DNA of 64,000 bases, taken from positions 95,761 to 159,760 of the forward strand of contig VXSC01000044.1 of assembly GCA_009838195.1 (NCBI GenBank), read 5' to 3'. The stretch is from Rhodothermaceae bacterium. GTDB lineage: Bacteria > Bacteroidota > Rhodothermia > Rhodothermales > Bin80. A program made the position numbers and the translations under genes. Positions 10,001-18,144 of this stretch are shown here, one piece after another. Position 1 is the first letter of the stretch; every line of letters starts with the position of its first letter. The notes below the pieces were generated by a model. It had not been told where the DNA came from. It saw only the letters and a list, made by a program, of their open reading frames with translations, and made no database searches.

Positions 10001-10701
10001 AAAAATGGGGCCAGACTTGTAGCTTGGTCGCGCTGCTTCCACACGGATACGAAGGACAGGGCCCCGAACATTCATCTGCGCGCCTGGAGCGCTTCCTCCA
10101 GCTTTGTGCTGAAGGAAATATGATCGTCTGCAACTTGAGTACACCTGCAAACTATTTTCATGCGCTGAGGCAGCAGGTTTTACGGGAGGTAAAAAAGCCG
10201 CTCGTGCTCATGACTCCCAAGAGCCTCCTACGCCATCCAAAGACCGTTTCTTCGCCAAAAGAGTTGACGGAAGGAGAATTCCTGCCTGTCATTGGTGCCG
10301 ACAAAGATCCCGCCAAAGTTAAACGAATTGTGGTCTGCAGTGGTAAGATTTATTACGACTTATTATCTGAACTTGATAAGCATCCAGACGAGCAGGATCG
10401 TATCGCGCTGATCCGGCTTGAGCAATATTACCCGTGGCCCCACGATGCCCTCTACAAGGAGCTGGAACGATACAATACCGATGTAGAGATCTGCTGGGCT
10501 CAGGAAGAACCAGCAAACATGGGAGCTTGGACTTATGCTCGTCCACTACTGAAAAGTACACTCCGCTCCGCAAAATTTGGGCATGATCCCCGCGTTCAGT
10601 ACGCAGGTCGTCACCCGAGTGCCAGCCCGGCCACAGGCAGCTCAATGGTTCATCAACTCGAGCAGGATGAAGTTATTGCGAGCGCCCTACTACTCTCTTA
10701 G
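7057..10701 (+). CDS. kgd: Multifunctional 2-oxoglutarate dehydrogenase, E2-E1 fusion (Kgd/OdhA type)
   Basis: A 1214-residue TCA-cycle enzyme. The N-terminus (GYVEELYKRFLDDPSSV) is the 2-oxoglutarate dehydrogenase E1 leader. A Pro/Lys-rich linker follows, then a succinyltransferase (E2) catalytic domain at about 80-335 ending in YDHRVIQGAESG near residue 285. The thiamine-diphosphate E1 domain follows with THRGRLNI (about 523), NPSHLESI, HGDAAFAGQG, INNQIGF (about 663) and HGHNEGDEP (about 732). There is no lipoyl domain, as in actinobacterial Kgd/OdhA, where lipoyl groups come from another E2. The usual E2 HxxxDG is HRVIQG here, the same change as in mycobacteria. Start is GTG 7057 with GGAAAG 3 bases upstream. 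It is monocistronic. Free decarboxylase activity versus complex-bound dehydrogenase cannot be told apart from sequence. Confidence 0.93.
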   Translation: MSLLGFNTGYVEELYKRFLDDPSSVSESWREFFTDYDPGETAPLPVAQKEVPKKQEEIKKDPPHPSGDGLPADAEVALIRGPGAAIVDNMEASLRIPTATSVRTFPVKLLAENRTLLNQYQRGIDGFKVSFTHIIAYAIVQALKVFPTMFSTFVREGSKPKHVRPSQVNFGLAIDIERRGRRSLLVPNIKGADQMNFAQFLGAYNELIRRSRGNALTVEDFHGTNVTLTNPGMIGTSLSVPRLMPHQGVIVGIGSIGYPPEYQAISAASASKVGLAPVMTVTSTYDHRVIQGAESGAFLAHIADLLQGNDNFYSDLFEDLHVPYPPFVLSPDSTPRLGSSQKTGKEMNLVEKQAQVMIMIRVFRVLGHLQADTNPLQNNWKYHSELDPAKYGLTVWDLDREFVTGGLGGKDVLPLRDILNTLRETYTRRIGVAYMHLSSPIEKHWLQEKIETLRDSEELTLDDQRRILLKLNKAEAFERFLHTRFIGHKRFSLEGGESIVPMLDLIVNDAAEQGVHEVIIGMTHRGRLNILANIIGKSYENIFSEFEGNINPDTIYGSGDVKYHLGSKGTYETESGAKVELTLASNPSHLESITPIVQGMVRAKQDCIRDAGNTDLSDGQVTDMIIPVLIHGDAAFAGQGVVAETLNCSQLRGYHTGGTIHLVINNQIGFTTGPSEARSSTYATDVARMIEAPIFHVNGDDPEACVRVARLALDYRQVFNKDIVVDMLCYRQHGHNEGDEPTYTNPVLYQQIQKKRSPRKLYTESLLNRGAMKPDEAEKMLDDFRALLQDAFERTSDLKEKDPAAILEHFHNRSYESPPPVDTRASEDQLENILHALLQIPDGFNAHPKLMRQFERRNEKLRKSGQLDWAFAEALAFGTLLQEGTTVRLSGQDSRRATFSQRHAVIYDQITNAEYIPLNHITEEQARLHIYDSLLSEYAVAAFEYGYSVQNQDALVIWEAQFGDFANGAQIVFDQFLSAAEEKWGQTCSLVALLPHGYEGQGPEHSSARLERFLQLCAEGNMIVCNLSTPANYFHALRQQVLREVKKPLVLMTPKSLLRHPKTVSSPKELTEGEFLPVIGADKDPAKVKRIVVCSGKIYYDLLSELDKHPDEQDRIALIRLEQYYPWPHDALYKELERYNTDVEICWAQEEPANMGAWTYARPLLKSTLRSAKFGHDPRVQYAGRHPSASPATGSSMVHQLEQDEVIASALLLS

Positions 10702-10710
10702 ATAGGTGGT

Positions 10711-10728
10711 ATCCTTTCGGAGGATTTT
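10711..10728 (+). terminator. Weak intrinsic terminator after the dehydrogenase gene
   Basis: ATCCT at 10711-10715 pairs with AGGAT at 10721-10725 around the loop TTCGG, followed by only four T residues (10725-10728). It starts 9 bases after the stop codon. The stem is short, so it may only assist termination. Confidence 0.35.
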
Positions 10729-10791
10729 GCCAACTTTGACTTAGCTTGACCTCAAGTCAATATTTTCGGTCTTGCCCAAGAGTCGCAACAA

Positions 10792-10998
10792 CTAATACCG
10801 CCGGTTATGCATTCGTGCATTGCGGGCGGCTTTCTCTTTCGCTATCCTTCGATCTTCCGATGGCTTTGTGAAAGCCATGTTCTGTCGATATTGACGTAAT
10901 ACCCGGCTACGATTTACGGCGCGTTTGAATCGCCTGAGTGCCCGGTCAATATTTTCTTTTTCTTTGACTTTTACGCCAATGCCAATGTGAAATGCCAA
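10792..10998 (-). CDS. rpsU: 30S ribosomal protein bS21
   Basis: The product is a small, strongly basic protein matching bS21 from GVKVKEKENIDRALRRFKR through to the Arg-rich tail KEKAARNARMHNRRY. bS21 sits on the small subunit near the anti-Shine-Dalgarno end of 16S rRNA and aids initiation. The frame stays open upstream to a GTG at 11043, but family length (about 65-70 residues) points to an internal start. The best candidate is TTG at 10998, preceded by AAGGTAG, giving 68 residues. There is no ATG near the conserved start. Transcribed towards the dehydrogenase gene, it is alone on its strand before the OMPP1-like gene. Confidence 0.82.
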   Translation of the reverse strand: MAFHIGIGVKVKEKENIDRALRRFKRAVNRSRVLRQYRQNMAFTKPSEDRRIAKEKAARNARMHNRRY

Positions 10999-11148
10999 CT
11001 GACTACCTTGATTTAATGTTGTTGTGGGAAAAAGTAAGACCACCTTCTACAACACTACCCAGTGTGTGTTCCTGAAATCCAACATTTTGTGTGTTAACTG
11101 GTCAAAATTCGCGCAAACAGGGATTTATCCTTCCCTTCTCGTGACATG

Positions 11149-12759
11149 TTACAACTTGACGGTCAGTTGAAGTACTGCGCTCCTCCTTGTCAACATTTCG
11201 TCAATTTCGAAGCGAGAATCCTGCCGAGGCCCTGCATCATCCGAAGGATAGAGATCCCACACATCACGTTCCTCTTCCGTATGCAGCCCGAGGTCTACTC
11301 GAATCCCATCTGTAAGTTGAAGCCCCGCGCCAAATGACATGCCAAAACGATCTCCTATTTGTCGCCCATCTGGAGGGGAGACAGCTGCCGGATCTTTGTA
11401 GGGCGAAGAGCGAAATGCCAGCCCCCATCTGAGATCAACGAACCCGATTTCAAACTCGGTACCCAGAGCATAATTCAAGGCGACACCATATTCACTATCA
11501 ATCACACGGTTCACCTCACTGAACACCTCTGCCCCTTCACTCGAGCTCAATCTAAGCTGCGTCCAGTCAATAACCTCCGCTTCTCCCGTAAGCATGGCTA
11601 TTCCACCATCCAGTCGCAGTCCGACCCCCAAACGCCATGGTGAACGCACTGAGTATTCGAAGAAACCATTGCCAATATCATCCGCGTGGTCACCATATGT
11701 AACAGAGCCTCCGAGATCAAATCGCGTGGTGAATTGCTCCCCGTAGCTTTCCTCAAAGTACGACCAGGTCGGAGATTCGAGCGTCACACCGAAGCGAATC
11801 CTGTCTCTCAAGTTTCCACTCATTCCGGCTCGGAGGTTGATCCCAGCCATATCGGAACTCAATGTTTGTTGATAGTCAAGCTCGTTAAATCCCTCCAACA
11901 ATGTACCGTCGTCAAGCAACACGTTATACTGATCAGCCGTGTTCTCATTCAAGATGTCACTTTCTGTAAAGTTGTAGTCGAAACGATAGTCACCGACAAA
12001 GATGTTTACAGAGGCACCTACCATAATATCTTTGGTTGCCTGCCATGCCAGTCCTGCATTCAACTCATACGCCTCCCCTGATTCTGAAACCAGGACCGAC
12101 TGCTCGATTAAGGTACCCGGTACAACCGTTGAATAGAACGGGTATTCCCCCTGTTCATGAAGTTCCCTGAAGTACTCGAAGATTCCGCCGTTAAAAGCTG
12201 CAAAGGGTAAATCTGCCAACTCTCCAAGATCCCCATCCTGGTTTATGGAGTACTCGTTGTCAAATGGCAGGAAGGACGTCGAGATGGTGCTCTCAACATT
12301 CTCTCCGACAAAGTTGAGTCCACGTGAAAAGTCACGCGTCTGACTGAGTGCCAGCCCGCCAACCAATTTACCTCGTGCCACAGGTACATCGTACAGAAAC
12401 GCCAAATTCCCTAAGCCTGTATTGTCCATTGATGTCGAAACGACGTCACGGTCGAACCCGCCTGCCAAGATTTTGGAGTCATTTATAGCATCAAACCCTC
12501 TGAGGGATATCACGAGTTTATTGCCGTCTACATACCCTAACCCAGCCGGATTACCGTACATAGCACTGTAATCTCCAAATCCAGCAAAACCACGTATAGA
12601 CATCCCCGTCATACGTGCTCCCACCGACATATCACGCTGGTGCAGTCCCCATACTTCATCGGCTGTCTGCGCGATGGTCGGAGATACAGTAATCATCATA
12701 ACTGTAGCGGTGATTGTACCGGCAGTAAATCTTCGAAGAATGCGGACTGACTGTTTCAT
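11149..12759 (-). CDS. OMPP1/FadL-like outer membrane protein
   Basis: A 536-residue protein with a signal peptide (TITATVMMITVSPTIAQTADE) and then the N-terminal pattern of the FadL/PorV-like family: SVGARMTGMSIRGFAGFGDYSAMYGNPAGLG. The rest is beta-rich with alternating hydrophobic strands, ending LQLTVKL. Family members are outer membrane channels for hydrophobic compounds, or in Bacteroidota PorV-like shuttle parts of type IX secretion; here only the barrel type is supported. The start ATG at 12759 is followed by a basic n-region. It lies downstream of the repeat-rich lipoprotein gene on the same strand with about 120 bases between, so co-transcription is possible but not shown. Confidence 0.75.
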   Translation of the reverse strand: MKQSVRILRRFTAGTITATVMMITVSPTIAQTADEVWGLHQRDMSVGARMTGMSIRGFAGFGDYSAMYGNPAGLGYVDGNKLVISLRGFDAINDSKILAGGFDRDVVSTSMDNTGLGNLAFLYDVPVARGKLVGGLALSQTRDFSRGLNFVGENVESTISTSFLPFDNEYSINQDGDLGELADLPFAAFNGGIFEYFRELHEQGEYPFYSTVVPGTLIEQSVLVSESGEAYELNAGLAWQATKDIMVGASVNIFVGDYRFDYNFTESDILNENTADQYNVLLDDGTLLEGFNELDYQQTLSSDMAGINLRAGMSGNLRDRIRFGVTLESPTWSYFEESYGEQFTTRFDLGGSVTYGDHADDIGNGFFEYSVRSPWRLGVGLRLDGGIAMLTGEAEVIDWTQLRLSSSEGAEVFSEVNRVIDSEYGVALNYALGTEFEIGFVDLRWGLAFRSSPYKDPAAVSPPDGRQIGDRFGMSFGAGLQLTDGIRVDLGLHTEEERDVWDLYPSDDAGPRQDSRFEIDEMLTRRSAVLQLTVKL

Positions 12760-12881
12760 TGATCCTTCTTATTGTCTCTTGATGAATGTTTTGCGTTTTT
12801 TGTGAGCATACTCCCCCTAGATACTCCCGATTTAATTTCAGAAGCTGGTCTTGGGAAAAAAGCTTTTCTTTCCTTTGGAGA

Positions 12882-14081
12882 TTAGTTGCCTCTACGAGGC
12901 GCGGAACGGGTGCCTGAACGTTTTGCCGGAGTTGACGAGGTGCTCCCGCCAGACCTCGGCGCTGACCGAGTAACAGGTCTACTTGGTGGCGTTGAACGCG
13001 TTGTTGGTCTGCTTTGCGGCGTTGAACGTGTCGTCGGTCTGGAACTCGAACGGGTGCCCGATGACCCGCGGGTACGCGGCGTTGAACGCGTCGTTGGCCT
13101 CGAACTCGGACGGGTTCCCGATGAACTGCGGGTACGTGGCGTTGAACGCGTCGTTGGCCTCGAACTCGTACGGGTACCCGATGAACTGCGAGTGCGGGGC
13201 GTTGAACGCGTCGTCGGCCTGGTACTCGAACGAGTGCCCGACGAGCTGCGAGTACGCGGCGTTGAACGTGTCGTTGGCCTGGTACTTGAACGGGTTCCGT
13301 TTATTGTGCCACGACGGACCGTTCCTCTGTCAGCAGGGACGCTTCGTGTGACCCCACGACGAGTCCGTGAAACCGCTTCATCCTCACCCACCGAGCGCTG
13401 AACTCCACGGGTTCTGCTACCGGCTGCTACCACACCACCACGGGTTCGACTCCTGGCCAGCACACTTTCCTGTTTACCTCGATCTGCTACTGCATTGCGC
13501 CGACCAACAAGAATATCATCCCGATCAGTCCCATAGCGGCCACCACGTGATCTCACCCCTCCACGACCGATCCGTGATCCGCGAGGACCATAGTTACCAG
13601 CATATCTTGCCCGATAGCCCCATGGGGTACCATAATATCCATATCCCCAGTGAGAATATCCCCCTCCACCATAAGGATAACCGGCATAGAAGTAAGGATC
13701 ATACCACCCGTAGCGATAAGGAGACGAGTATAAAAACGGCCTGCCCCAACCAAAGCTCAGATACAGACTCGAGCCACCATACCAGTAGTCATCATAAAAG
13801 GGATCGTAAAACGGGTCAAACGAATAAGGATGACCATAAAAGGTAGCAAAGTGCCTGCGATAGCGTGACGAGCGGTAGTAATAATGGTCGTAATAGTAAT
13901 TGTCCACCACAACACTATCTCCGTGCGGAGTACTGTACTCTGTAACCTCTTGATAATCTGGCTCCCTCTCGAAATAACTCGAACCCAACTGGGTATAGCA
14001 CCCTGCAGTGAATAACAAAGTCCCTAGGATGAGACTAATACTGGACACTGTTCCTGTTGATTTTTTTGAATGCTCTTTCAT
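12882..14081 (-). CDS. Lipoprotein with Tyr/Gly-rich centre and Arg/Ser/Thr-rich 20-residue repeats
   Basis: A 399-residue predicted lipoprotein: signal peptide with lipobox LFTAGC (Cys 28), a Tyr-rich region (about 50-160, with YGGGGYSHWGYGYYG), then a basic low-complexity C-terminal half. That half contains about four and a half 20-residue repeats of the type TRSTPRTRSSSGTRSSTRPT. No catalytic domain is recognisable. The very basic, disordered tail could bind anionic polymers such as LPS, peptidoglycan or nucleic acid, but this is a guess. The repeats keep the opposite strand open over 171 codons; that frame is a by-product. The gene heads the minus-strand run, with a 416-base gap upstream likely holding its promoter. 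Confidence 0.7.
   Translation of the reverse strand: MKEHSKKSTGTVSSISLILGTLLFTAGCYTQLGSSYFEREPDYQEVTEYSTPHGDSVVVDNYYYDHYYYRSSRYRRHFATFYGHPYSFDPFYDPFYDDYWYGGSSLYLSFGWGRPFLYSSPYRYGWYDPYFYAGYPYGGGGYSHWGYGYYGTPWGYRARYAGNYGPRGSRIGRGGVRSRGGRYGTDRDDILVGRRNAVADRGKQESVLARSRTRGGVVAAGSRTRGVQRSVGEDEAVSRTRRGVTRSVPADRGTVRRGTINGTRSSTRPTTRSTPRTRSSSGTRSSTRPTTRSTPRTRSSSGTRTSSRPTTRSTPRTRSSSGTRPSSRPTTRSTPRTRGSSGTRSSSRPTTRSTPQSRPTTRSTPPSRPVTRSAPRSGGSTSSTPAKRSGTRSAPRRGN
12961..13298. repeat. 60-bp in-frame tandem repeats
   Basis: Units of exactly 60 bases begin with GTTGAACG at 13021, 13081, 13141, 13201 and 13261, the last diverging after about 38 bases. Two shorter 30-base units precede them at 12961 and 12991. 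The units differ from each other by several bases, mostly in third codon positions of the minus-strand gene. Because 60 is a multiple of three, copy-number change would keep the protein in frame and alter its length by 20 residues. Confidence 0.9.
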
Positions 14082-14500
14082 GAGTCCATCGCTTGTCTGG
14101 TGGGGATGAGTGGTAACTCGCTATGCTCAGGTTTGGTTCGGTAATATACTAGACGCTACTGCCAACCGAAAGGTAGCACATGCGTCTATGTAATTGGACC
14201 CGCAAATATCGGACCACTCGCGAAAAAAGCCGGTATGGTGATCTTGATTAACACTGACATTATGTCGTAAATCCAGGGGAATCAGATACGGAATCCCACT
14301 TCACGACCGACAGGATTTCTGGGGAATTCTGCAGTCACTGCACGGATATGCGGAGGCACCGGTGAGGATGCCAACGTCAGAGTTCTGCGGGATTCAATAA
14401 AGGTGCTGACTTCAGGGGCATTGCCGGAGACTCCTGAGAAAACCGATTTGGAACACATAGTGAATCCTGCGTTACACGGGGACCATCCAGTTTATGATTG
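14082..14500. other. Divergent gene-free region
   Basis: This 419-base stretch separates the minus-strand lipoprotein gene from the plus-strand aldo/keto reductase and must hold both promoters. No frame of convincing length or composition, no tRNA and no clear hairpin plus T-tract were found. An AT-rich TAATATACT at about 14142-14150 could be part of a promoter, but no matching upstream element is obvious. Confidence 0.4.
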
Positions 14501-15472
14501 ATGAACTATCGACTGCTCGGCCGAACCGGATTTCCTGTGAGCGAAATTGGGTACGGTATGTGGGGAATGTCCGGCTGGAAAGATTCCGATGATACCCAGT
14601 CCATGGAGTCTATGCAACGCGCAGTAGACCTCGGTTGCACGTTTTTTGATACGGCCTGGGCGTACGGAGATGGCCATAGTGAAAGCCTCCTAGGGAAGTT
14701 AGTACGAGCTAACCCTGACAAACGCCTCTATACAGCATCAAAGGTTCCACCAAGGAATCGAGCTTGGCCCAGCCAACGTGAACATACTCTTGACGACTGT
14801 TATCCTCCTGCTTACGTCCGCAGGTATATTGACTTGAGTCTAATAAATACAGGCCTGGAACAACTGGACCTCATGCAACTCCATACATGGGAAGATTCGT
14901 GGCTGGATGATGACCGCTGGATCCAGGAACTCCAAAGCGCAAAAGAGAATGGAAAAATCGGATCCATTGGGATCAGTCTCAATCGATGGGAACCATGGAA
15001 CGGTATCAAAGCAGTACGAAGTGGGCTCGTAGACTGTGTCCAAGTGATCTACAATATCTTTGACCAGAACCCTGTTGACGAGCTCTTTCCTGCCTGCGAA
15101 GAGCATAACGTGGGGATCATTGCCCGTGTCCCCTTTGATGAAGGCACACTGACGGGTACGATCACACTCGACTCAACTTGGCCCGAAGGAGACTGGCGCA
15201 ATACCTATTTTGTAGAAGAAAATTTGCGAAGCAGCGTGGCACATGTTGAGCCGCTGCGAGCGATTGTGCCCCCAAACAGTAGCATGCCCGAAATGGCTCT
15301 CCGCTTTATCCTGAGTAATCCAACCGTAAGCACTACGATTCCGGGAATGCGTAAACTGAACCATGTGGTGGCTAACATTGCAGCCAGTGATCGAGGCCCT
15401 CTGGGACCCTCTCTACTCCAAACCCTTTATAATCACCGCTGGGACCGTGAACCTACATCCTGGTCGCAATAA
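14501..15472 (+). CDS. Aldo/keto reductase family protein
   Basis: A 323-residue (alpha/beta)8-barrel NADPH-dependent oxidoreductase. The family tetrad is visible: Asp about 49 and Tyr in FFDTAWAYGDG, Lys about 81 in TASKVPP and His about 127 in QLHTWED. The N-terminal NYRLLGRTGFPVSEIGYGMWGM is the standard start of this family. A TTG at 14498 immediately precedes the chosen ATG. Substrate is not predictable; relatives include L-glyceraldehyde 3-phosphate reductase-like and oxidoreductases of unknown role. A TonB receptor gene follows 82 bases later, but no functional link is evident. Confidence 0.85.
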   Translation: MNYRLLGRTGFPVSEIGYGMWGMSGWKDSDDTQSMESMQRAVDLGCTFFDTAWAYGDGHSESLLGKLVRANPDKRLYTASKVPPRNRAWPSQREHTLDDCYPPAYVRRYIDLSLINTGLEQLDLMQLHTWEDSWLDDDRWIQELQSAKENGKIGSIGISLNRWEPWNGIKAVRSGLVDCVQVIYNIFDQNPVDELFPACEEHNVGIIARVPFDEGTLTGTITLDSTWPEGDWRNTYFVEENLRSSVAHVEPLRAIVPPNSSMPEMALRFILSNPTVSTTIPGMRKLNHVVANIAASDRGPLGPSLLQTLYNHRWDREPTSWSQ

Positions 15473-15554
15473 CCTCTGAACCCACTGCCTTCGATCTGCC
15501 AATTGCTACCCCGCCAAATCACTGCATCTGACCGCCACACACACGTGGCATCTT

Positions 15555-17978
15555 ATGTACCGCGTAGCTTTTTTTATTCCACTGCTTTTTACCGCACAGG
15601 TGGCTGCACAGTCCTGGGGGACGGTTCAGGGTACGGTCACTGAATCCGGGAACGGACTGCCACTTCCGGGAGTGAGCATTCTGGTCAACGACACAAATTT
15701 TGGTACGGCCTCAAATGACTCTGGAAGCTATACCCTACAGCTTCCTACAGGGAGATATGCTCTGCGATTTTCGTATGTGGGGTTTGCCAGTCGCCTTGAT
15801 TCTGTAGTCGTATCATCGCGCTCCATTACGACTCTGGACGTCCAACTTGTCCCCACGATCTTAGAAGGCGAAGAGCTAGTGGTAGAAGACGAGACTATAC
15901 TTGGCGCCGGTGTGCAACAGATTGCACCGGAGCAGGTGCGCCGGATGCCGTCTCCCTTCAAAGGATTTCAGGCGCTCCTCGTGCTACCCGGTGTATCGGC
16001 CAACAATGAGCTCTCCAACCAATACTCTGTGCGCGGAGGAGGATTCAACGAGAATCTGATCTTCCTTAACGGCTTCGAAATTCATATGCCGTTTCGCCCA
16101 AGACAAGGTGAGCAGGAAGGGCTAGGACTCTTTAACCCGGAATTGGCACGTCGCATTACCCTTTATACTGGAGGGTTCCCTACGAAGTATGGAGGCAAGA
16201 TCTCTTCTGCATTGGATATTGAATACGCTCCATCAACAAATTTTACAACCAGTGCAACCCTGTCCCTACTTGATGGAACTGCAACAGCCGCGGCAACCAG
16301 TGGATCATTCTCCTGGCAAATTGGACTTCGTAAAGCGAGAGCTCGACGTTTTTTCTCAACCCAAGAGCTGAAAGGTAACTACCAACCTGATTACCAGGAC
16401 GTCCAGACACGACTTACCTACCGCCTGACTCCCCGTCATGAACTTGAATTTGTTGGACTTTATGCAGATCATGAATTCCGGCTGGATCCGCGCGGACGGC
16501 GGACATTTTACGGGACGGTGTCTGCAGACGGCGGCTCCTCAGATATTCGATCCGTCTGGCTTTCCTATTCCAGTAACAGCGAAGAAGTCGATGGATATCA
16601 AACCGGCCTTGCCGGACTACGCCTGAGAAATCACGTGGGTACAAGATGGACGCTCCAACACGATGTGAGCCTGTACATGACACAGGAGCGGGAGTCCTAC
16701 ACACTTGAAGGAAATGCCGTGCTGTATGATATTGTCACTGACAGCAATGCTGACCGTCTAGAAATTCCGAGGGGTCTGGCGCGTCAGGAAGATTTGGCAA
16801 ATAACACAATCACCGTAACCACTCTGGCAGGCCGGGGCCTCTACCACTGGACCAGTAGCAGGCATGTGGTTGAGTCTGGCTGGCATCTAAAACGATTCGC
16901 CTTTGATGACAGACTCATGGAGGAATCCATTGTCCTGGGAAAAGACCTCGAGATGGAACCCGTTCGGATTGTTGTAGACAGCCTCAAGGGAACCACAACG
17001 CTCAATACTTCGCAGATTAGCCTGCATGTCGAAGATTCCTACAGCGTCAATGAGGTGACCCTCCTGAACGCAGGTATCCGGACAGATTGGTATGAGTTCA
17101 ATCAAGAATGGACTTTTTCACCCCGAGCAAGCCTGCGTTATGAAGCATCGAAAGAACTAACCCTCACTGCATCGGTGGGTATTTACTATCAGCAGCCTAC
17201 GTACCGCGAGCTGCGTGGCACTCCGGGAGCAGATGTGCCGCTTGCCCAATCTCTGAACCGTTCCCTTCGCTCACAGCGCTCCGTACAAATGACCGGCGGC
17301 GCAGAACTCTTTGTGCCACAAAGAAGGCTCTACCTGCGCGGCGAAGCCTACTATAAGAAACTGGCAAACCTGATCAGTTACTCCCTAGAAAATGTGAGAA
17401 TTAACTACAGCGGACTCAACGACGCAAGCGGTCATGTGTACGGCCTGGATCTTCAGGCCAGAGGGGAATTTGTGCCCGGCATGGAAAGCTGGATCAATTA
17501 CAGCTTCATGGTTGCACGTGAGCGATTTCTTCCGCAGTATACCACACATCTGAATGCTGGCCTACGGCCCAGACCTACAGACCAGCGCCATACCGTCGCT
17601 CTGTTTGTGCAGGACTACATCCCGATGGACCCCACCTGGAAGCTGCATATGCGTATTCTGTTCGGGAGTGGCCTCACATATACTCCTCCAATCCCAGGTG
17701 AACGTATTGGAAGCGTTGTCACCCAAATTCCAGGAAACAGGCACTCCGCCAGATACCCCGAATTCCGGCGAATTGACTTTGGGACCACAAAGATTATCAC
17801 CTTGAGTAATCGCCCAAGACCTTTGCAGTTGGAAATAACCGCCGAGATGCTGAACATATTTGACATCATCAACACCGTTGCCTACTCCTGGCTGCCAGAT
17901 GCAACCGGCATCTGGCAGCGTATTCCAACACGCCTGACCCCGCGTACTATCAATCTACGACTGCGTACATCATTTTGA
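15555..17978 (+). CDS. TonB-dependent receptor with carboxypeptidase-like regulatory domain
   Basis: An 807-residue outer membrane receptor: signal peptide (1-18, ending QVAAQS), a carboxypeptidase regulatory-like beta-sandwich (about 22-100; GTVQGTVTESGNGLPLPGVS), a plug domain (SNQYSVRGGGFNENLIFLNG, about 155-175) and a barrel ending LRLRTSF with terminal Phe. Such receptors take up ligands using the TonB-ExbBD motor. It is shorter than SusC proteins and lacks a SusD partner, so it is a stand-alone receptor of the CarboxypepD_reg-like group. Substrate unknown. A DUF5683-like gene follows 166 bases downstream. Confidence 0.88.
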   Translation: MYRVAFFIPLLFTAQVAAQSWGTVQGTVTESGNGLPLPGVSILVNDTNFGTASNDSGSYTLQLPTGRYALRFSYVGFASRLDSVVVSSRSITTLDVQLVPTILEGEELVVEDETILGAGVQQIAPEQVRRMPSPFKGFQALLVLPGVSANNELSNQYSVRGGGFNENLIFLNGFEIHMPFRPRQGEQEGLGLFNPELARRITLYTGGFPTKYGGKISSALDIEYAPSTNFTTSATLSLLDGTATAAATSGSFSWQIGLRKARARRFFSTQELKGNYQPDYQDVQTRLTYRLTPRHELEFVGLYADHEFRLDPRGRRTFYGTVSADGGSSDIRSVWLSYSSNSEEVDGYQTGLAGLRLRNHVGTRWTLQHDVSLYMTQERESYTLEGNAVLYDIVTDSNADRLEIPRGLARQEDLANNTITVTTLAGRGLYHWTSSRHVVESGWHLKRFAFDDRLMEESIVLGKDLEMEPVRIVVDSLKGTTTLNTSQISLHVEDSYSVNEVTLLNAGIRTDWYEFNQEWTFSPRASLRYEASKELTLTASVGIYYQQPTYRELRGTPGADVPLAQSLNRSLRSQRSVQMTGGAELFVPQRRLYLRGEAYYKKLANLISYSLENVRINYSGLNDASGHVYGLDLQARGEFVPGMESWINYSFMVARERFLPQYTTHLNAGLRPRPTDQRHTVALFVQDYIPMDPTWKLHMRILFGSGLTYTPPIPGERIGSVVTQIPGNRHSARYPEFRRIDFGTTKIITLSNRPRPLQLEITAEMLNIFDIINTVAYSWLPDATGIWQRIPTRLTPRTINLRLRTSF

Positions 17979-18144
17979 ATAACTATTCCCTTCGTCAACC
18001 GGTAAGCCTGACCGTCGTCTCCGACCGGGATTCACCTCAATGGCAACCCAATACATTGGATTTTGTATCACACGCCTACAATTGATCTGTTGAAGTATTC
18101 TGACCAGACGTAACAAAACCTTTTGCGCCTCTGTCACGGCGCAT

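Noticed and set aside
12840..12875. Terminator-like AAAAAAGCTTTTCTTTCC after the repeat-rich lipoprotein gene
   Set aside because: The stem is almost entirely A-T with a very small loop, so it is not a convincing hairpin.
12886..13401. 171-codon open frame on the plus strand across the repeat region
   Set aside because: It mirrors the tandem repeats of the minus-strand lipoprotein gene; composition (VERVVGLELERVP repeats) is a by-product and there is no start signal or family match.
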